A stretch of 64,000 nucleotides of DNA from Affinirhizobium straminoryzae (lineage in GTDB: Bacteria > Pseudomonadota > Alphaproteobacteria > Rhizobiales > Rhizobiaceae): the NCBI RefSeq assembly GCF_007004135.1, contig NZ_VJMG01000038.1, positions 1 to 64,000 on the forward strand, given 5' to 3'. Below, piece by piece: positions 28,016 through 38,019 of the stretch. The notes under the pieces were generated by a model that worked only from the letters and a program-made list of their open reading frames with translations, was not told the origin of the DNA and made no database searches. The position numbers and the translations under genes were made by a program. Position 1 is the stretch's first letter. The number at the start of each line of letters is the position of its first letter.

Positions 28016-28155
28016 CGAATCGTCCCTGATCTCTCTTTGCCTATCAGGCATGCCGGAGGCGGCCATGGCAAGACCGGCGGCAAAGTGCCTGCCGACGTGC
28101 TTAATACGCAAACCGTCGATGTCAGAAGCGCTCTTGCCAAATGACAGGCAAAATC

Positions 28156-28170
28156 GTATGCATTGCATAC
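28156..28170. promoter_or_regulatory. Candidate MarR operator
   Basis: GTATGCATTGCATAC is an inverted repeat of 7-bp arms around a central T. It lies between the MarR gene (start 28015) and the acyl-CoA synthetase (start 28212), where repression of the latter is expected. No other comparable palindrome is visible in the spacer. Confidence 0.6.
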
Positions 28171-28211
28171 TAATTGGTCGTGGGGGCGATCAGCAGGAGG
28201 AGGCCTTGAGG

Positions 28212-29795
28212 ATGCATGCAACTGAAGTGGATATGGCCGGCTTTGCGCTCGGCAATTCCTTTACGCTGGTGGCCGAGGATCCGGTGGGATACCGGGCCCG
28301 CGTCTCGCCCGGCCACATCGCCACCCGTCTGCTGAACGACGGCGCGACGCTGACCTATGCGCAACTCGACGACCGCATCGCCCGCTGTGCCGCCTTTCTC
28401 TACGCTGCCTTCCAGGCGCGCGGCGAAGGGTTTCGCGTGGCAGGGCTCGGGCGCAACAGTGTCGATCTTCTGGTGCTGGCCTTTGCCTGCCAGCGCATCC
28501 GTGCGATCTTCGTGCCGTTGAACTGGCGGCTCGGCGTGGCGGAACTCGCCGGCATCGTCGCCGATTGCGCGCCGGAACTGGTGGTCTACGAGGCGGAATT
28601 CCAGGCCGCCGCAGAGACGCTGCGCGAGGGCCGTCCCGGCCTTTCGATCATGCCCTATGCCGGCGCGCCGGAAAGTCTCGATCAGGCGCTGGCCGACACC
28701 GCGCCGATGCAGCGCCTGAAGGGCGACCCGGACAAGCCGGCGATCCTCCTCTACACCTCCGGCACCACGGGTGCGCCGAAGGGCGTGATCCTGACGCGGC
28801 GCAACCTCTTCTATTCGGCGGTCAACTTCTCCTTCGTCGGCGAGGTGGTGCCGGGTTCCGTGACCTTCTGCGACCTGCCCTTCTTCCACACCATCGGCCT
28901 TGTGGCGATTGCCCGCACCACGCTGATGATGGGGGGCACACTGGTGATTGCCGACCGCTTCGTGCCGGAACGGACCATCAACTGCCTCAATGACGATTCG
29001 ATCGGCGTGACGCATTATTTCGCCGTGCCGCAGATGGCGACCATCCTGCGCGACCAGCCGGGCTATTCGCCGGAGCGGATGGCACGGCTGAAGGCGATCT
29101 TCATCGGTGGCGCGCCGCTGCCGCCGCCTTTGGTCGATGCCTATCTCAAGGATGGTGTGGCGCTGGTCAACGGCTACGGCATGAGCGAGGCGGGCACGGT
29201 GATGCACATGCCGCTCGACGAGACCGAGATCGCCCGTCGCCACGGCAGCGTCGGCTTCCCGGCCCCGCTGATCGAGGTGCGCATCTGCGACGAGGCCGGG
29301 CACGATTGCGAGACGGGCGCCGTCGGCGAATTGTGGATCCGCGGCCCCTCCGTCTCGCCGGGCTACTGGCAGAAGCCGGAGCAGACCGCCGCCGCCTTCG
29401 TGGACGGCTGGTTCCGCACCGGCGACATGGTGCGCTGCGACGAGGACGGTTTCCACGTGATCGCCGACCGGCTGAAGGACATGTACATTTCCGGCGGCGA
29501 GAATGTCTATCCGGCCGAGGTGGAAGCGGCGATCCTCAGCCATCCGGCTGTGGCCGAAGTTGCCGTGATCGGCGTGGCCGATGCCCGCTGGGGCGAGGTG
29601 GGGGTGGCCTTCATCGTGCGGCGCCCGGATGCCGTGCTGGATGCCGAGACGATCAAGGCCCATTGCGGCGAACGGCTGGCCGCCTACAAGCGCCCGACCC
29701 ACGTGATCTTCATGGATGCGATCCCCCGCAATGCCGGCGGCAAGCCGCTGAAGCCCGTGTTGCGTGCCGATTGGGCTGCCCGCTCTGCCGCCTGA
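28212..29795 (+). CDS. AMP-forming acyl-CoA synthetase
   Basis: This 527-residue ANL-superfamily ligase has the ATP/AMP motif LLYTSGTTGAPKGVI, the adenylate segment NGYGMSEAGT, WFRTGDMV, the hinge region DRLKDMYISGGENVYPAEVE and the catalytic Lys in AGGKPLK. It activates a carboxylic acid (fatty or aromatic) to its CoA thioester; the substrate cannot be told. ATG 28212 follows a strong AGGAGG. The divergent MarR gene and the palindrome at 28156 suggest substrate-inducible expression. Confidence 0.87.
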   Translation: MHATEVDMAGFALGNSFTLVAEDPVGYRARVSPGHIATRLLNDGATLTYAQLDDRIARCAAFLYAAFQARGEGFRVAGLGRNSVDLLVLAFACQRIRAIFVPLNWRLGVAELAGIVADCAPELVVYEAEFQAAAETLREGRPGLSIMPYAGAPESLDQALADTAPMQRLKGDPDKPAILLYTSGTTGAPKGVILTRRNLFYSAVNFSFVGEVVPGSVTFCDLPFFHTIGLVAIARTTLMMGGTLVIADRFVPERTINCLNDDSIGVTHYFAVPQMATILRDQPGYSPERMARLKAIFIGGAPLPPPLVDAYLKDGVALVNGYGMSEAGTVMHMPLDETEIARRHGSVGFPAPLIEVRICDEAGHDCETGAVGELWIRGPSVSPGYWQKPEQTAAAFVDGWFRTGDMVRCDEDGFHVIADRLKDMYISGGENVYPAEVEAAILSHPAVAEVAVIGVADARWGEVGVAFIVRRPDAVLDAETIKAHCGERLAAYKRPTHVIFMDAIPRNAGGKPLKPVLRADWAARSAA

Positions 29796-29857
29796 CACGG
29801 TGTCGGTTTTGCGCAGGAAGGAACGCCGTCTTTCTGCGAGAAGCCTGCATTAATACT

Positions 29858-29872
29858 TGATGGATGCATTCA
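29858..29872 (+). promoter_or_regulatory. Candidate iron-responsive (IRO/RirA-type) box
   Basis: TGATGGATGCATTCA fits the TGA-N9-TCA pattern described for the rhizobial iron regulator RirA. It lies 63 bp before the fhuC start, in an AT-rich stretch (AATACTTGA...ATATTTAG) that could be the promoter. Repression of the fhuCDB operon under iron sufficiency is inferred. No such box is visible upstream of the TonB receptor gene. Confidence 0.5.
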
Positions 29873-29935
29873 TATTTAGTAGTCCCCCATGCCGGAGGGT
29901 CCGTGCCGGATCCGGTCAGATGGTGGGAGATGGAG

Positions 29936-30769
29936 ATGAATGCGTCCGCAACACCCGGCCTTGCTGTTGCAACGGCAGCCACCGGTGATCGTGACCGGCC
30001 GGCGCTCGGCGCCGAGGGGCTTTCCTTCTCCGTCGATGGGCGCGATCTGCTGAAGGATGTGACGATCCGCTTCCGGCCCGGCGAAATGGCGGGGTTGGTG
30101 GGCCATAATGGCTCCGGCAAGTCGACGCTGCTCAAACTTCTCGCCCGCCAGCAATTGCCGAGTCGTGGCCTCGTGCGCTATGGCGGGCAGCCGGTCACCG
30201 CACTCGGCGCCCAGGATTTTGCCCGCAGGATCGCCTATCTGCCGCAGGACGTGACGGCCGCCCATGCCATGACGGTGCGTGAACTGGTGGCCTGCGGCCG
30301 CTATCCCTGGCATGGCGCGCTCGGTCGCTTCTCGGCGCTCGACCGGCAGAAGGTGGAGGAGGCCCTGGCGCTGACCCATCTGGAGCCGATGGCCGACCGG
30401 CTGGTCGATACCCTGTCCGGCGGCGAGCGCCAGCGCGCCTGGATCGCCATGCTGATGGCGCAGGATACCGAATGCCTGCTGCTCGACGAGCCGACCTCCG
30501 CGCTCGACATCGCTCACCAGATGGAGGTGCTGGCGCTTGTGCGCCGCCTGTCGCGCGAGAAGGGCCTGAGCGTCGTCGTCGTGCTGCACGACATCAACAT
30601 GGCCGGCCGTTTCTGTGACCGGCTCTATGCGCTGAAGGCCGGCGAACTGATCGCCGAAGGCCGCCCGGACGAGATGATGACACCGGAGACGCTGCGGCAC
30701 ATCTACGGCATCGCCATGAATGTCACCCGCCATCCGGGGCTCGACATCCCGCTCGCCTATGTCTGCTGA
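29936..30769 (+). CDS. fhuC: Iron-siderophore ABC transporter ATP-binding protein
   Basis: This 277-residue ATPase of the FecCD/Fhu importer class has Walker A GHNGSGKST, the signature LSGGERQRAW, Walker B CLLLDEP and the switch His in VLHDINMAGR. ATG 29936 follows GGGAG at seven bases; ATG 29930 is an alternative. The fhuD start lies inside its 3' end and fhuB overlaps fhuD, so fhuCDB form one operon. It powers uptake of ferric hydroxamate-type siderophore across the inner membrane. Confidence 0.88.
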   Translation: MNASATPGLAVATAATGDRDRPALGAEGLSFSVDGRDLLKDVTIRFRPGEMAGLVGHNGSGKSTLLKLLARQQLPSRGLVRYGGQPVTALGAQDFARRIAYLPQDVTAAHAMTVRELVACGRYPWHGALGRFSALDRQKVEEALALTHLEPMADRLVDTLSGGERQRAWIAMLMAQDTECLLLDEPTSALDIAHQMEVLALVRRLSREKGLSVVVVLHDINMAGRFCDRLYALKAGELIAEGRPDEMMTPETLRHIYGIAMNVTRHPGLDIPLAYVC

Positions 30770-31682
30770 GCCGATGCCCCGGATGTTCGCTCGGCGCGAT
30801 GCGCTGCGGCTGGCTGCCGGCGCGCTGGTCGGCCCGCTGCTGGTCGGCCCCGGCTATGCCGATGCATTGAAGGCCGGCGGGCCGACGCGCATCGCCAGCC
30901 TCGATTACGGCCTTGCCTCCACGCTGCTGTCGCTCGGCCTGACGCCGGTTGCCATCGCCGCCCGCGACGACTGGGACAAATGGGTGGTGGAGCCGCCGCT
31001 GCCGGCCGGCATTGCCGATCTCGGCGCCTCCTGGGAAATCAATTTCGAGGTGCTGACCAGCCTGAAGCCGGACCTGATCCTCACCACGCCCTACAATGCG
31101 GCGCTGACGCCGCGGCTCGAAGCTGTCGCGCCGACGCTGAGCCTCGGCGTCTATACCGCCGATGGCGGCGATGTGCTGCCGAAGGCGGTGGCGGCGACCA
31201 GGGGGCTGGCGGAAGGTGTCGGCCGCGTGGCGGAGGGCGAGGCGCTGATTGCCCGCACGGAGGCCTTTTTCGATGCCTGCCGGGCGCGGCTGGCGCGGGT
31301 TGCGCCGCCGCCGCTGGCGCTGATCAATTTCCTCGATGCCCGCCATGCGCGGATCTATACCGCGCCCGGGCTCTATCACAATGTGCTGGAGCGGCTCGGC
31401 CTCACCAATGCCTGGGCGAAGCCCGGCAATTTCTGGGGCTTCGAGACCATCGGCATCGAACGCCTGGCGGAGATCGGCGACGAACGCGCCCGGCTGATCG
31501 CCTTCGAACCGGTGCCGGCGGATGTGCTGCCGAAGCTTGCGCTAAGCCCGCTCTGGCAGGCGCTGCCGCTTGCCCGGCCCGGCCATTTTTCCGTGCTGCC
31601 GGGCTCGCTGATGTTCGGCATGCTGAACGATGCCGTGCGCTTTGCCCGCATCCTCACCGACCATCTGGAGCAGACGGCATGA
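30759..31682 (+). CDS. fhuD: Periplasmic iron-siderophore-binding protein, Tat-exported
   Basis: This 307-residue class III binding protein has an N-terminal twin-arginine signal (ARRDALRLAAGALVGPLL), then IASLDYGLASTLLSLG and the paired-lobe pattern LTSLKPDLILT typical of FhuD/FecB. ATG 30759 overlaps the fhuC 3' end by 11 bases; ATG 30774 is possible. It delivers siderophore-iron to FhuB/FhuC. Confidence 0.85.
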   Translation: MSAEPMPRMFARRDALRLAAGALVGPLLVGPGYADALKAGGPTRIASLDYGLASTLLSLGLTPVAIAARDDWDKWVVEPPLPAGIADLGASWEINFEVLTSLKPDLILTTPYNAALTPRLEAVAPTLSLGVYTADGGDVLPKAVAATRGLAEGVGRVAEGEALIARTEAFFDACRARLARVAPPPLALINFLDARHARIYTAPGLYHNVLERLGLTNAWAKPGNFWGFETIGIERLAEIGDERARLIAFEPVPADVLPKLALSPLWQALPLARPGHFSVLPGSLMFGMLNDAVRFARILTDHLEQTA

Positions 31683-33835
31683 CGAAACGCCCGGGCACGT
31701 CACAGGCGATCAGCCCCGCCCCCGGCGGGATCGGCGCGGCAGGACCGCGCGCAACGGCGGTCGGGGACGCCGCTGCCGGAGAGGTCTCCTTGTCCGGGGC
31801 GGCGGAACGTCCCGCCGTGACCGGTTCGGCGCGGGCCGTTTTCCCGCAGGCGATTCGCGCCCATGCCGGGCCGGCGGCGGTGGTTGCAGCGCTGATGGGC
31901 CTTGCGCTGCTGCTCGCCTTCCGGCAGGCGGCCCCCATCCTGGCCGCGCCGCAGCCGGCGCCGGATGCGGCGTCTGCCATGGCCGCCACGCTGTTCTTCT
32001 TCTCCACCCTGCCGCGCATGGCAACGGCACTGCTGGCCGGCGCGTGCCTGGCGCTCTCCGGCGCGCTGTTCCAGCTGGTGCTGCGCAATCCGCTGGCGTC
32101 GCCCACCACGCTCGGCATTTCGGCCGGTGCCAATCTGGCGCTGGTGGCGGCCATGCTGTTCATGCCGGGCCTGCTCGGTTTCGGGCGGGATCTGGTGGCG
32201 CTGACGGGCAGCCTGCTGGCGGCCGGTCTCGTCTTCCTGATGGGGGCGCGGCACCAGTTCTCGCCCTTCTCGCTCGTGATGTCCGGCCTCGTCGTCAGCC
32301 TGTGGTGCGGGGCGCTGGCCGCCGTGCTGACGCTGCTGAACGACCGCTATCTCGAAAGCCTGTTCATCTGGGGCGCCGGCTCGCTCTCGCAGCAGAGCTG
32401 GACCATTCCGCTGTCGCTTTTGCCGAAACTGGCGCTGGCCGGTCTTCTGGTCGTGCTGCTGCTGCGCCCGCTCTTCCTCAACGAGCTGGGAGAGGCCGGC
32501 GCAAAGGCGCTTGGCCTTCGCATGGCGGAGCTCAGGCTCGCGGCGATTGTGATTGCCGTGGCGCTTGCCGCCTTCGTGACGAGCGCCGTCGGCGTGATCG
32601 GTTTCATCGGGCTTGTGGCGCCGACCATTGCCCGGCTGGCCGGCACGCGGCGTCCCGGTGCCCAGCTGTTCTGGTCGACGCTGATCGGGGCGGGGCTGCT
32701 CTTTCTCACCGATACGGCGCTGATGGCGCTGGCCGGGCAGGTTGCCGATTTCCTGCCGACCGGCGCGGTGACGGCGATTTTCGGCTCGCCGCTGCTACTG
32801 ATCCTGCTGCCGAGGCTCAAGACTCGTCACCGGGTGATGCAGGCGCCGGCGGCCGGGCGGCGGGTCGCGGCCGTTTTTGCCGGCAGCCGCGGCGGTGCCG
32901 CGCTGCGGGTGATCCTGCCCGTGGCCATGCTGGTGCTGCTGCTGGCCGTTTTCTTCGGCCGCAGCCCGGACATGAGTTTCCGCCTGATGCCGCCGGCGCT
33001 GTTCGGCGATCTTGTTGCGCTGCGCCTGCCGCGCATCCTGGCCGCCTTTGCCGCCGGCATGATGCTGGCGGCGGCCGGCAGCATTCTGCAGCGGCTGACC
33101 GGCAACGAAATGGCAAGCCCGGAAGTGCTGGGCATCAGCGCCGGCGCAACGCTCGGTGTGGCGGTTGCCGTTTTTGTCATTGCCGCCCCCGGCCTGTTCA
33201 CCCAGCTCGGCTTTTCCGCGCTCGGCGCCTTGGCTGTGCTGGCCATCATCGTGCTGACCGCCTCCCGCTCCGGCCTTCAGCCGGAACGCGTGCTGCTGGC
33301 CGGCATTGCGCTCGGTGCCATGGTGGATGCGGTGGTGGGCGTGATCGGCGCAACCGGCGATCCGCGCGCCATCTTCCTGCTGCGCTGGATGAGCGGTTCC
33401 ACCTATGGCGTGACGCTGGAGGGGGCGATGCTGGCCGGGCTCGCCGCCGCGCTGCTGCTGAGCCTGACTGCGCTTTGCCGCCGCTGGCTGGACCTTCTGC
33501 CGCTCGGCGCTTCGGCCGCAAGCGCCATCGGCGTGCCGCTGCGCCCGGCAAGGCTTGTCCTGATGGGGCTTGCCGGGCTCTTGAGCGCGGCCGCGACCAC
33601 GAGCGTCGGCCCCTTGAGCTTCGTCGGCCTGATGGCGCCGCATCTCGCCCGCCAGCTCGGCTTCACCCGCGCCGCGCCGCAGCTTCTCGCCGCCTGCCTG
33701 TTCGGCGGCCTGCTGATGGTTGCCGCCGACTGGATCGGCCGCAGCGCCGTCTACCCCTACGAAATCCCCGCCGGCCTCGTCTCCGCGCTGATCGGCGCGC
33801 CGTTTTTGATCGTGCTGATGCGACGGGGGCGGTGA
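31679..33835 (+). CDS. fhuB: Fused double-domain iron-siderophore permease
   Basis: This 718-residue inner-membrane permease consists of two FecCD-type halves, as in FhuB. The repeated helices are seen in SPTTLGISAGANLALVAAM (first half) and SPEVLGISAGATLGVAVAV (second), each with a downstream GFIGLVAP or SFVGLMAPH segment that contacts the ATPase. It is somewhat longer than E. coli FhuB because of a roughly 60-residue low-complexity N-terminus. Its ATG overlaps the fhuD stop (ATGA). Confidence 0.88.
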   Translation: MTKRPGTSQAISPAPGGIGAAGPRATAVGDAAAGEVSLSGAAERPAVTGSARAVFPQAIRAHAGPAAVVAALMGLALLLAFRQAAPILAAPQPAPDAASAMAATLFFFSTLPRMATALLAGACLALSGALFQLVLRNPLASPTTLGISAGANLALVAAMLFMPGLLGFGRDLVALTGSLLAAGLVFLMGARHQFSPFSLVMSGLVVSLWCGALAAVLTLLNDRYLESLFIWGAGSLSQQSWTIPLSLLPKLALAGLLVVLLLRPLFLNELGEAGAKALGLRMAELRLAAIVIAVALAAFVTSAVGVIGFIGLVAPTIARLAGTRRPGAQLFWSTLIGAGLLFLTDTALMALAGQVADFLPTGAVTAIFGSPLLLILLPRLKTRHRVMQAPAAGRRVAAVFAGSRGGAALRVILPVAMLVLLLAVFFGRSPDMSFRLMPPALFGDLVALRLPRILAAFAAGMMLAAAGSILQRLTGNEMASPEVLGISAGATLGVAVAVFVIAAPGLFTQLGFSALGALAVLAIIVLTASRSGLQPERVLLAGIALGAMVDAVVGVIGATGDPRAIFLLRWMSGSTYGVTLEGAMLAGLAAALLLSLTALCRRWLDLLPLGASAASAIGVPLRPARLVLMGLAGLLSAAATTSVGPLSFVGLMAPHLARQLGFTRAAPQLLAACLFGGLLMVAADWIGRSAVYPYEIPAGLVSALIGAPFLIVLMRRGR

Positions 33836-33965
33836 GGGGATAGGCGCATTCGGGACGCGCCCGACCCGTTCAGCGGCCGGTGAAAACAGGCGGCGGACGA
33901 GACGGGAGCCCCTGCATCATCCGCCCTTCATCACTCGCAGACGACTGCCCGTCCGGTGGCCGGGG

Positions 33966-36749
33966 TCAAAAATTGACGGTGAGCCCGACCTTGACGGCAT
34001 TGTCGTGCGCCCCTCCGGCGAAGCGGCCGCTATAGTTTGCGGAAAGCACTGCGTTCGGACCGAGGTGATAGTCGAGCCCGGCGCGGATCAGTCCGCTGTT
34101 GCGGGCCAGCGGCACGCCGGCCACCGCAAAATCCTGGGACCCGGAGGCAAACCGCGCCGTGGAGACCGGGGTCACGTCATCGAAGGCATGCTGCCAGGCG
34201 AGGCTGAGGCTGGGGCTGATCGTGACCCCCGATGCCAGCGTTACCTGGCTGCCAAGCCGCACGCCGATGCTGGAAAACAGCGTGTCCATGTCCTGCGTGC
34301 TGACCGAGAGCGCGGATGTCGATCCGGTTTCCGTCAGGTCACGGGTGGCAAGATGGACATAGGCAAGGCCCGCAAAGGGCTCCAGCGTCATGTCGTCCAT
34401 GTGGACCGTGTAGCCTGCCTCACCAAACACCTGCGTCGTTGCGGCGTCATAACCCGCGCTGTTGACACCGCTATAGCCATCGAATGCCACGGCGCGGCGC
34501 ATGTCGGCATCGTGCCATGTATAGCTGATGCCGGTTTTCAGGTTGAGGTCGCCATAGCGCGCGCCGGCATAGGCGCCGATGTCGTAATTGTCGCTCGTGC
34601 CGGAACTGCTGCGGCCGTCAACATCGAAGGTGGTTCGGCTGTATCCGGCCACCAGGCCGGCGCGCCAGGTGTCATCAAGTGCCACATCCAGGCCGCCGAA
34701 GAGGCCACCGATGGTGCTGGCTGTGCTTGCCGCATTGCCATTGCCCGAGGCATTGGCCCAGGCACCGAACCCTTGCATCCACAGCGTTGGCGCAAGCTCC
34801 GGCGAGAGCGCCGCGGTGGCGGGGCCGGAGGCAGCACTTTCCGGGGTCAGCGCCTGTGCGAGCCGTGCATTCACCGCATCGCGCAGATAGCTCGACTGCT
34901 GCAGCATCACGCCGCTGGCGGAGGCATAGGCTTCGCCCGACAGGCTGTCGAAGGCGGCCGGTGCCGCACCGGTGGCAAGGTTGGCAAGGGCATAATAGAC
35001 GGGATTGCTCCAGCCCAGCGGATCGGCGGCGCCCGCCAGCGCGCGCTGGTTGGCGGTCTCGGCCTGGCTGGCGAAGCTGATGTCGTTGCGGAACAGCGTC
35101 AGGTAGACGTCGTTGGCGTCATAGCTGAGCTGCGGCGTCAGGAAGGCGAGGTTGGAGGTGACATCGGAGAAGGTGCCGGTGACGCCGCCGTTCGCCTGAA
35201 GGATCGTGACCCTCGTCATCGGATTGTAGCTGCCGGGACTTGCATTCACTGCCACCGTTCCGCCGAGGATGCTGGCGGTGCCCGTGGCGGTGATCAGGTC
35301 GTGCGCACCGGCGGCGGTCACATCGACATCATAGGTGGAGCCCGCCAGGAAGGTGACATTGCCGGCAACCGTCAGCGTGCCCGGTGAATAGCCGGGGGCG
35401 GCGGTGCCGCCGGAGGCCACCGTCAGCCCGCCGATGGTTCCACTGCCGCCGATCCGGCCGCCGCTTTCGATGGTATAGGCAGAGCCGGATACGGCCCCCG
35501 ACGAGAGCACGAAGTCGGAATCCGAAACGGTGATCTCGCCATCATAGCCGCTCGCACCGGTGAAGTTGACCGTGGAGCCGCCGACGATGATGACGGCGCC
35601 CGAGCCGGTGATGGTGCCCGGAAAATCATAGGTTCCGGCGCGATCGAAAACGAGGGTGGCATTGTTCACGACATCGCCGACAATCGAACCGGTTGTGCCG
35701 CCGTCGCCGATCTGCAGCGTGCCCTCCGAGATGGTGGTGCCGCCCGTATAGGTGCTGTCGCCCGTCAGGATGAGGGTGCCGGTGCCGGTCTTGGTGAGCG
35801 AGCCGGTGCCGGAAATGGTGCCCGCATAGGTAAGGGTATCGGACCGGTCGACGACCAGCTGGCCATTGTTGACGATGTCGCCGAGAACCGACCCGCTGGT
35901 GCCGCCATTGCCGAGTTGCAGCGTGGCGCCGCCGTTTATCGTCGTGCCGCCGGTATATTTCTGGTCCTTCACGAAGACGATCGTGCCGTTGCCATTGCCC
36001 GGATCGGAGGAATTCTTGATGATGACGCTGCCGGGCACGCTGGAATCGGTCAGAACGCCGGGGAGGGTGAGGGAACCTGCAAACCCTGTTCCGCCATCGG
36101 AGAAATTATAGTTCAGCGTGAAACCTTCGCCGATCTGGGCGACGCTTTCCATGGTCAGGCCAGTTGCCTTGCCGGTCACCGTCACGCTGTCGGTTCTCAA
36201 GGCAAAGCTCAGGCTGTTCGCTCCCGGGCCGGTCAAGCTGTTTGTTGTCTCAGTGCCAGAGACCGTCAGCTTTGCGGCTTCGCCGCTGTCCGATGTTCCG
36301 TAGAGTTCGAACGAATACTTATTTGATTGCGGGGAAACGAGGACTTTCCCGAGATGATCGAAGGTATAGGTTGACGTGCCTGCCTTTCCGTCCGCGTCTA
36401 TCGAGGGAACAGTCAGGATATAGGTCACCGGCGATACGGTTTTCCCGTCAGGATCTGTCAGTCCCTGCTGACTGGCCGGCGCAAGCACGCTGGTCGGGCC
36501 GCTCAGAAAACTGGTTCCAGACGCCTGATATGTCTCACCCTGAAATGATGTGTACAGGTTGGATTGCGAAAAACCGCCCATAGAGGTGCCGTTTTGGGCA
36601 ATGGAGCCTCTGGCGACAAATCCAAATGTATCCAAGGTGGTATCCGCAAAAGCGGTCGAGGCGGTGAGAGCCGTGCTTGCGATCAAAATAAATCCGAATA
36701 GCTTTCTGTCTTTGTGAATATAGGTCATGGTGTCTACGGAAGCCTTCAT
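33966..36749 (-). CDS. Autotransporter with outer-membrane beta-barrel domain
   Basis: This is a 927-residue type Va secreted protein. It has a signal peptide (FGFILIASTALTASTAFA) and a passenger domain with autotransporter-associated repeats such as NGGATLQLGNGG, GTGSLTKTGTGTLILTGDST and SEGTLQIGDGG. A C-terminal barrel runs from about 660 to the end, beginning near APTLWMQGFGAW and finishing VKVGLTVNF, with the terminal Phe used by the BAM complex. It is probably displayed at the cell surface; its ligand or activity is unknown. ATG 36749 and a TTG two codons upstream are possible starts, neither with a good ribosome site. It lies between the two parts of the iron-uptake genes. Confidence 0.88.
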   Translation of the reverse strand: MKASVDTMTYIHKDRKLFGFILIASTALTASTAFADTTLDTFGFVARGSIAQNGTSMGGFSQSNLYTSFQGETYQASGTSFLSGPTSVLAPASQQGLTDPDGKTVSPVTYILTVPSIDADGKAGTSTYTFDHLGKVLVSPQSNKYSFELYGTSDSGEAAKLTVSGTETTNSLTGPGANSLSFALRTDSVTVTGKATGLTMESVAQIGEGFTLNYNFSDGGTGFAGSLTLPGVLTDSSVPGSVIIKNSSDPGNGNGTIVFVKDQKYTGGTTINGGATLQLGNGGTSGSVLGDIVNNGQLVVDRSDTLTYAGTISGTGSLTKTGTGTLILTGDSTYTGGTTISEGTLQIGDGGTTGSIVGDVVNNATLVFDRAGTYDFPGTITGSGAVIIVGGSTVNFTGASGYDGEITVSDSDFVLSSGAVSGSAYTIESGGRIGGSGTIGGLTVASGGTAAPGYSPGTLTVAGNVTFLAGSTYDVDVTAAGAHDLITATGTASILGGTVAVNASPGSYNPMTRVTILQANGGVTGTFSDVTSNLAFLTPQLSYDANDVYLTLFRNDISFASQAETANQRALAGAADPLGWSNPVYYALANLATGAAPAAFDSLSGEAYASASGVMLQQSSYLRDAVNARLAQALTPESAASGPATAALSPELAPTLWMQGFGAWANASGNGNAASTASTIGGLFGGLDVALDDTWRAGLVAGYSRTTFDVDGRSSSGTSDNYDIGAYAGARYGDLNLKTGISYTWHDADMRRAVAFDGYSGVNSAGYDAATTQVFGEAGYTVHMDDMTLEPFAGLAYVHLATRDLTETGSTSALSVSTQDMDTLFSSIGVRLGSQVTLASGVTISPSLSLAWQHAFDDVTPVSTARFASGSQDFAVAGVPLARNSGLIRAGLDYHLGPNAVLSANYSGRFAGGAHDNAVKVGLTVNF

Positions 36750-37208
36750 TTTCAAGGAAGGTTTTTTATGATTAATATTTTCTAATATGCGACCACATCA
36801 ATTAAATTTAATATTTTCATTATTTAATTTCAATATCGATAATACGTTGAGTTTTTTGGGGGTTGCTATCTATCTGTAGATGTATGATATTCGAATTATG
36901 AAATAGTCTCGGACCGAGATGTAAGCGTTTGCTCTTCTTCGAGAGGAGGATTCTTTTAAGAGCATCGACGACCCCAGTGCTCGTCTTAATGTCCAGCGAC
37001 AGCAATTTTGGCGAAAGCGGCCCGATCTTGCTGGAATTGCGTCACAACAAAAGTCAGAGAGCTGCTTCGCAACTCCCACCTTCGCTGGAATGGTTGTGCC
37101 GGCAGCCTAGGCCAACGCGGATTGTTTTATGCTGGATTCTGATAAGAGGGCAGGACGACGGCCTTGCGCCTGAGGTCCGGCCTCAATTCCGAGCCCCCAA
37201 AGAAAGCC
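36750..37208. other. AT-rich intergenic region
   Basis: About 460 bp with base composition clearly lower in GC than the surroundings, especially 36770-36960. Only short open frames occur (for example 36820-37005 on the minus strand), without recognisable domains or ribosome sites. It probably holds the autotransporter promoter and may be a remnant of transferred DNA. Confidence 0.4.
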
Positions 37209-38012
37209 TCACAGCCCGCAGCGTCCTTCCTTGACCGGGCAGATTGCGCCGCATCCGCCAATGGTGGGGATGGCGTAGCGCAGGCAGCAGATGCGGCGGT
37301 GGCCGGCATAGGCGCCGGTCTCGTCCAATTCCACGCGGATTAGGCGGGCAAGCGGGTTTTTCCAGCCGTCCGGCCAGGTCGGGCTTTCGGTCAGCAGGCG
37401 GCCTTCGGCGGCAAGGGTTTCGCCGGCGTGGCGGCCGGCCTCGTACGCGGCCCAGCTGAGATAGGCCGAGGCGTTGTTCCACAGCGTCTTGCGGCCAAGG
37501 CCGGTGTGGCGGGCGATGGCGGCAAACAGCGGGTCGAGATTGTCGCGAATGGCGGGCGCAAGGCCGGCAAACACGTCTGCGGTCTCATCCACGTGGCCGA
37601 GATGGGGCAGCAGGAAGCCGCGCGGGCCGCCGCTTTGCCGGTCCATAAGCAGGCTTGCCTCGCCAAGCGAAAGCGGCAGGATGCGCCGCAGTTCCAGGAA
37701 GGCGAGCGAGGCGCCGATCATCAGGCTGCTTGCATAATAGAGCGACCAGAGCGAGGCGATGGCCCGCCGGTCGGTCCCGGCGGGCAGGGGGCTTGCAAAA
37801 CGGTCGAGCAGGCGGTCCAGCGTGGCAGGTTCCGTCAGCTCGACGAGCGGCAGGCTCTCGCAATCTTCCGGCACCACCGTCAGGTGGCTGCCGCGGCAGA
37901 ATGCGGCATAGCGGTCGCCGGTCCGGGCGATCAGCAGATCGCCAAGATCCTGAACGGGCATGTGCGGCGCCGCATCGGGTTGCGCCGCAGGCGCTGTCTC
38001 GCAGAGGTCCAT
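37209..38012 (-). CDS. fhuF: FhuF-like siderophore-iron reductase
   Basis: This 267-residue protein ends with the FhuF [2Fe-2S] motif: ICCLRYAIPTIGGCGAICP shows the unusual CC-x10-C-x2-C spacing. FhuF reduces Fe(III) from hydroxamate siderophores in the cytoplasm. ATG 38012 is preceded by AGGAGGGG and lies seven bases past the receptor stop, so the two form an operon. Confidence 0.85.
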   Translation of the reverse strand: MDLCETAPAAQPDAAPHMPVQDLGDLLIARTGDRYAAFCRGSHLTVVPEDCESLPLVELTEPATLDRLLDRFASPLPAGTDRRAIASLWSLYYASSLMIGASLAFLELRRILPLSLGEASLLMDRQSGGPRGFLLPHLGHVDETADVFAGLAPAIRDNLDPLFAAIARHTGLGRKTLWNNASAYLSWAAYEAGRHAGETLAAEGRLLTESPTWPDGWKNPLARLIRVELDETGAYAGHRRICCLRYAIPTIGGCGAICPVKEGRCGL

Positions 38013-38019
38013 GCCCCTC

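Noticed and set aside
28170..29798. 542-residue open frame opposite the acyl-CoA synthetase
   Set aside because: Antisense shadow of a gene with all ANL motifs.
31630..33843. 737-residue + strand frame overlapping fhuB
   Set aside because: Out of frame with fhuB; Arg/Gly-rich sequence without membrane helices.
36820..37079. Small minus-strand genes in the AT-rich gap
   Set aside because: Two overlapping short frames without ribosome sites or similarity to a family.
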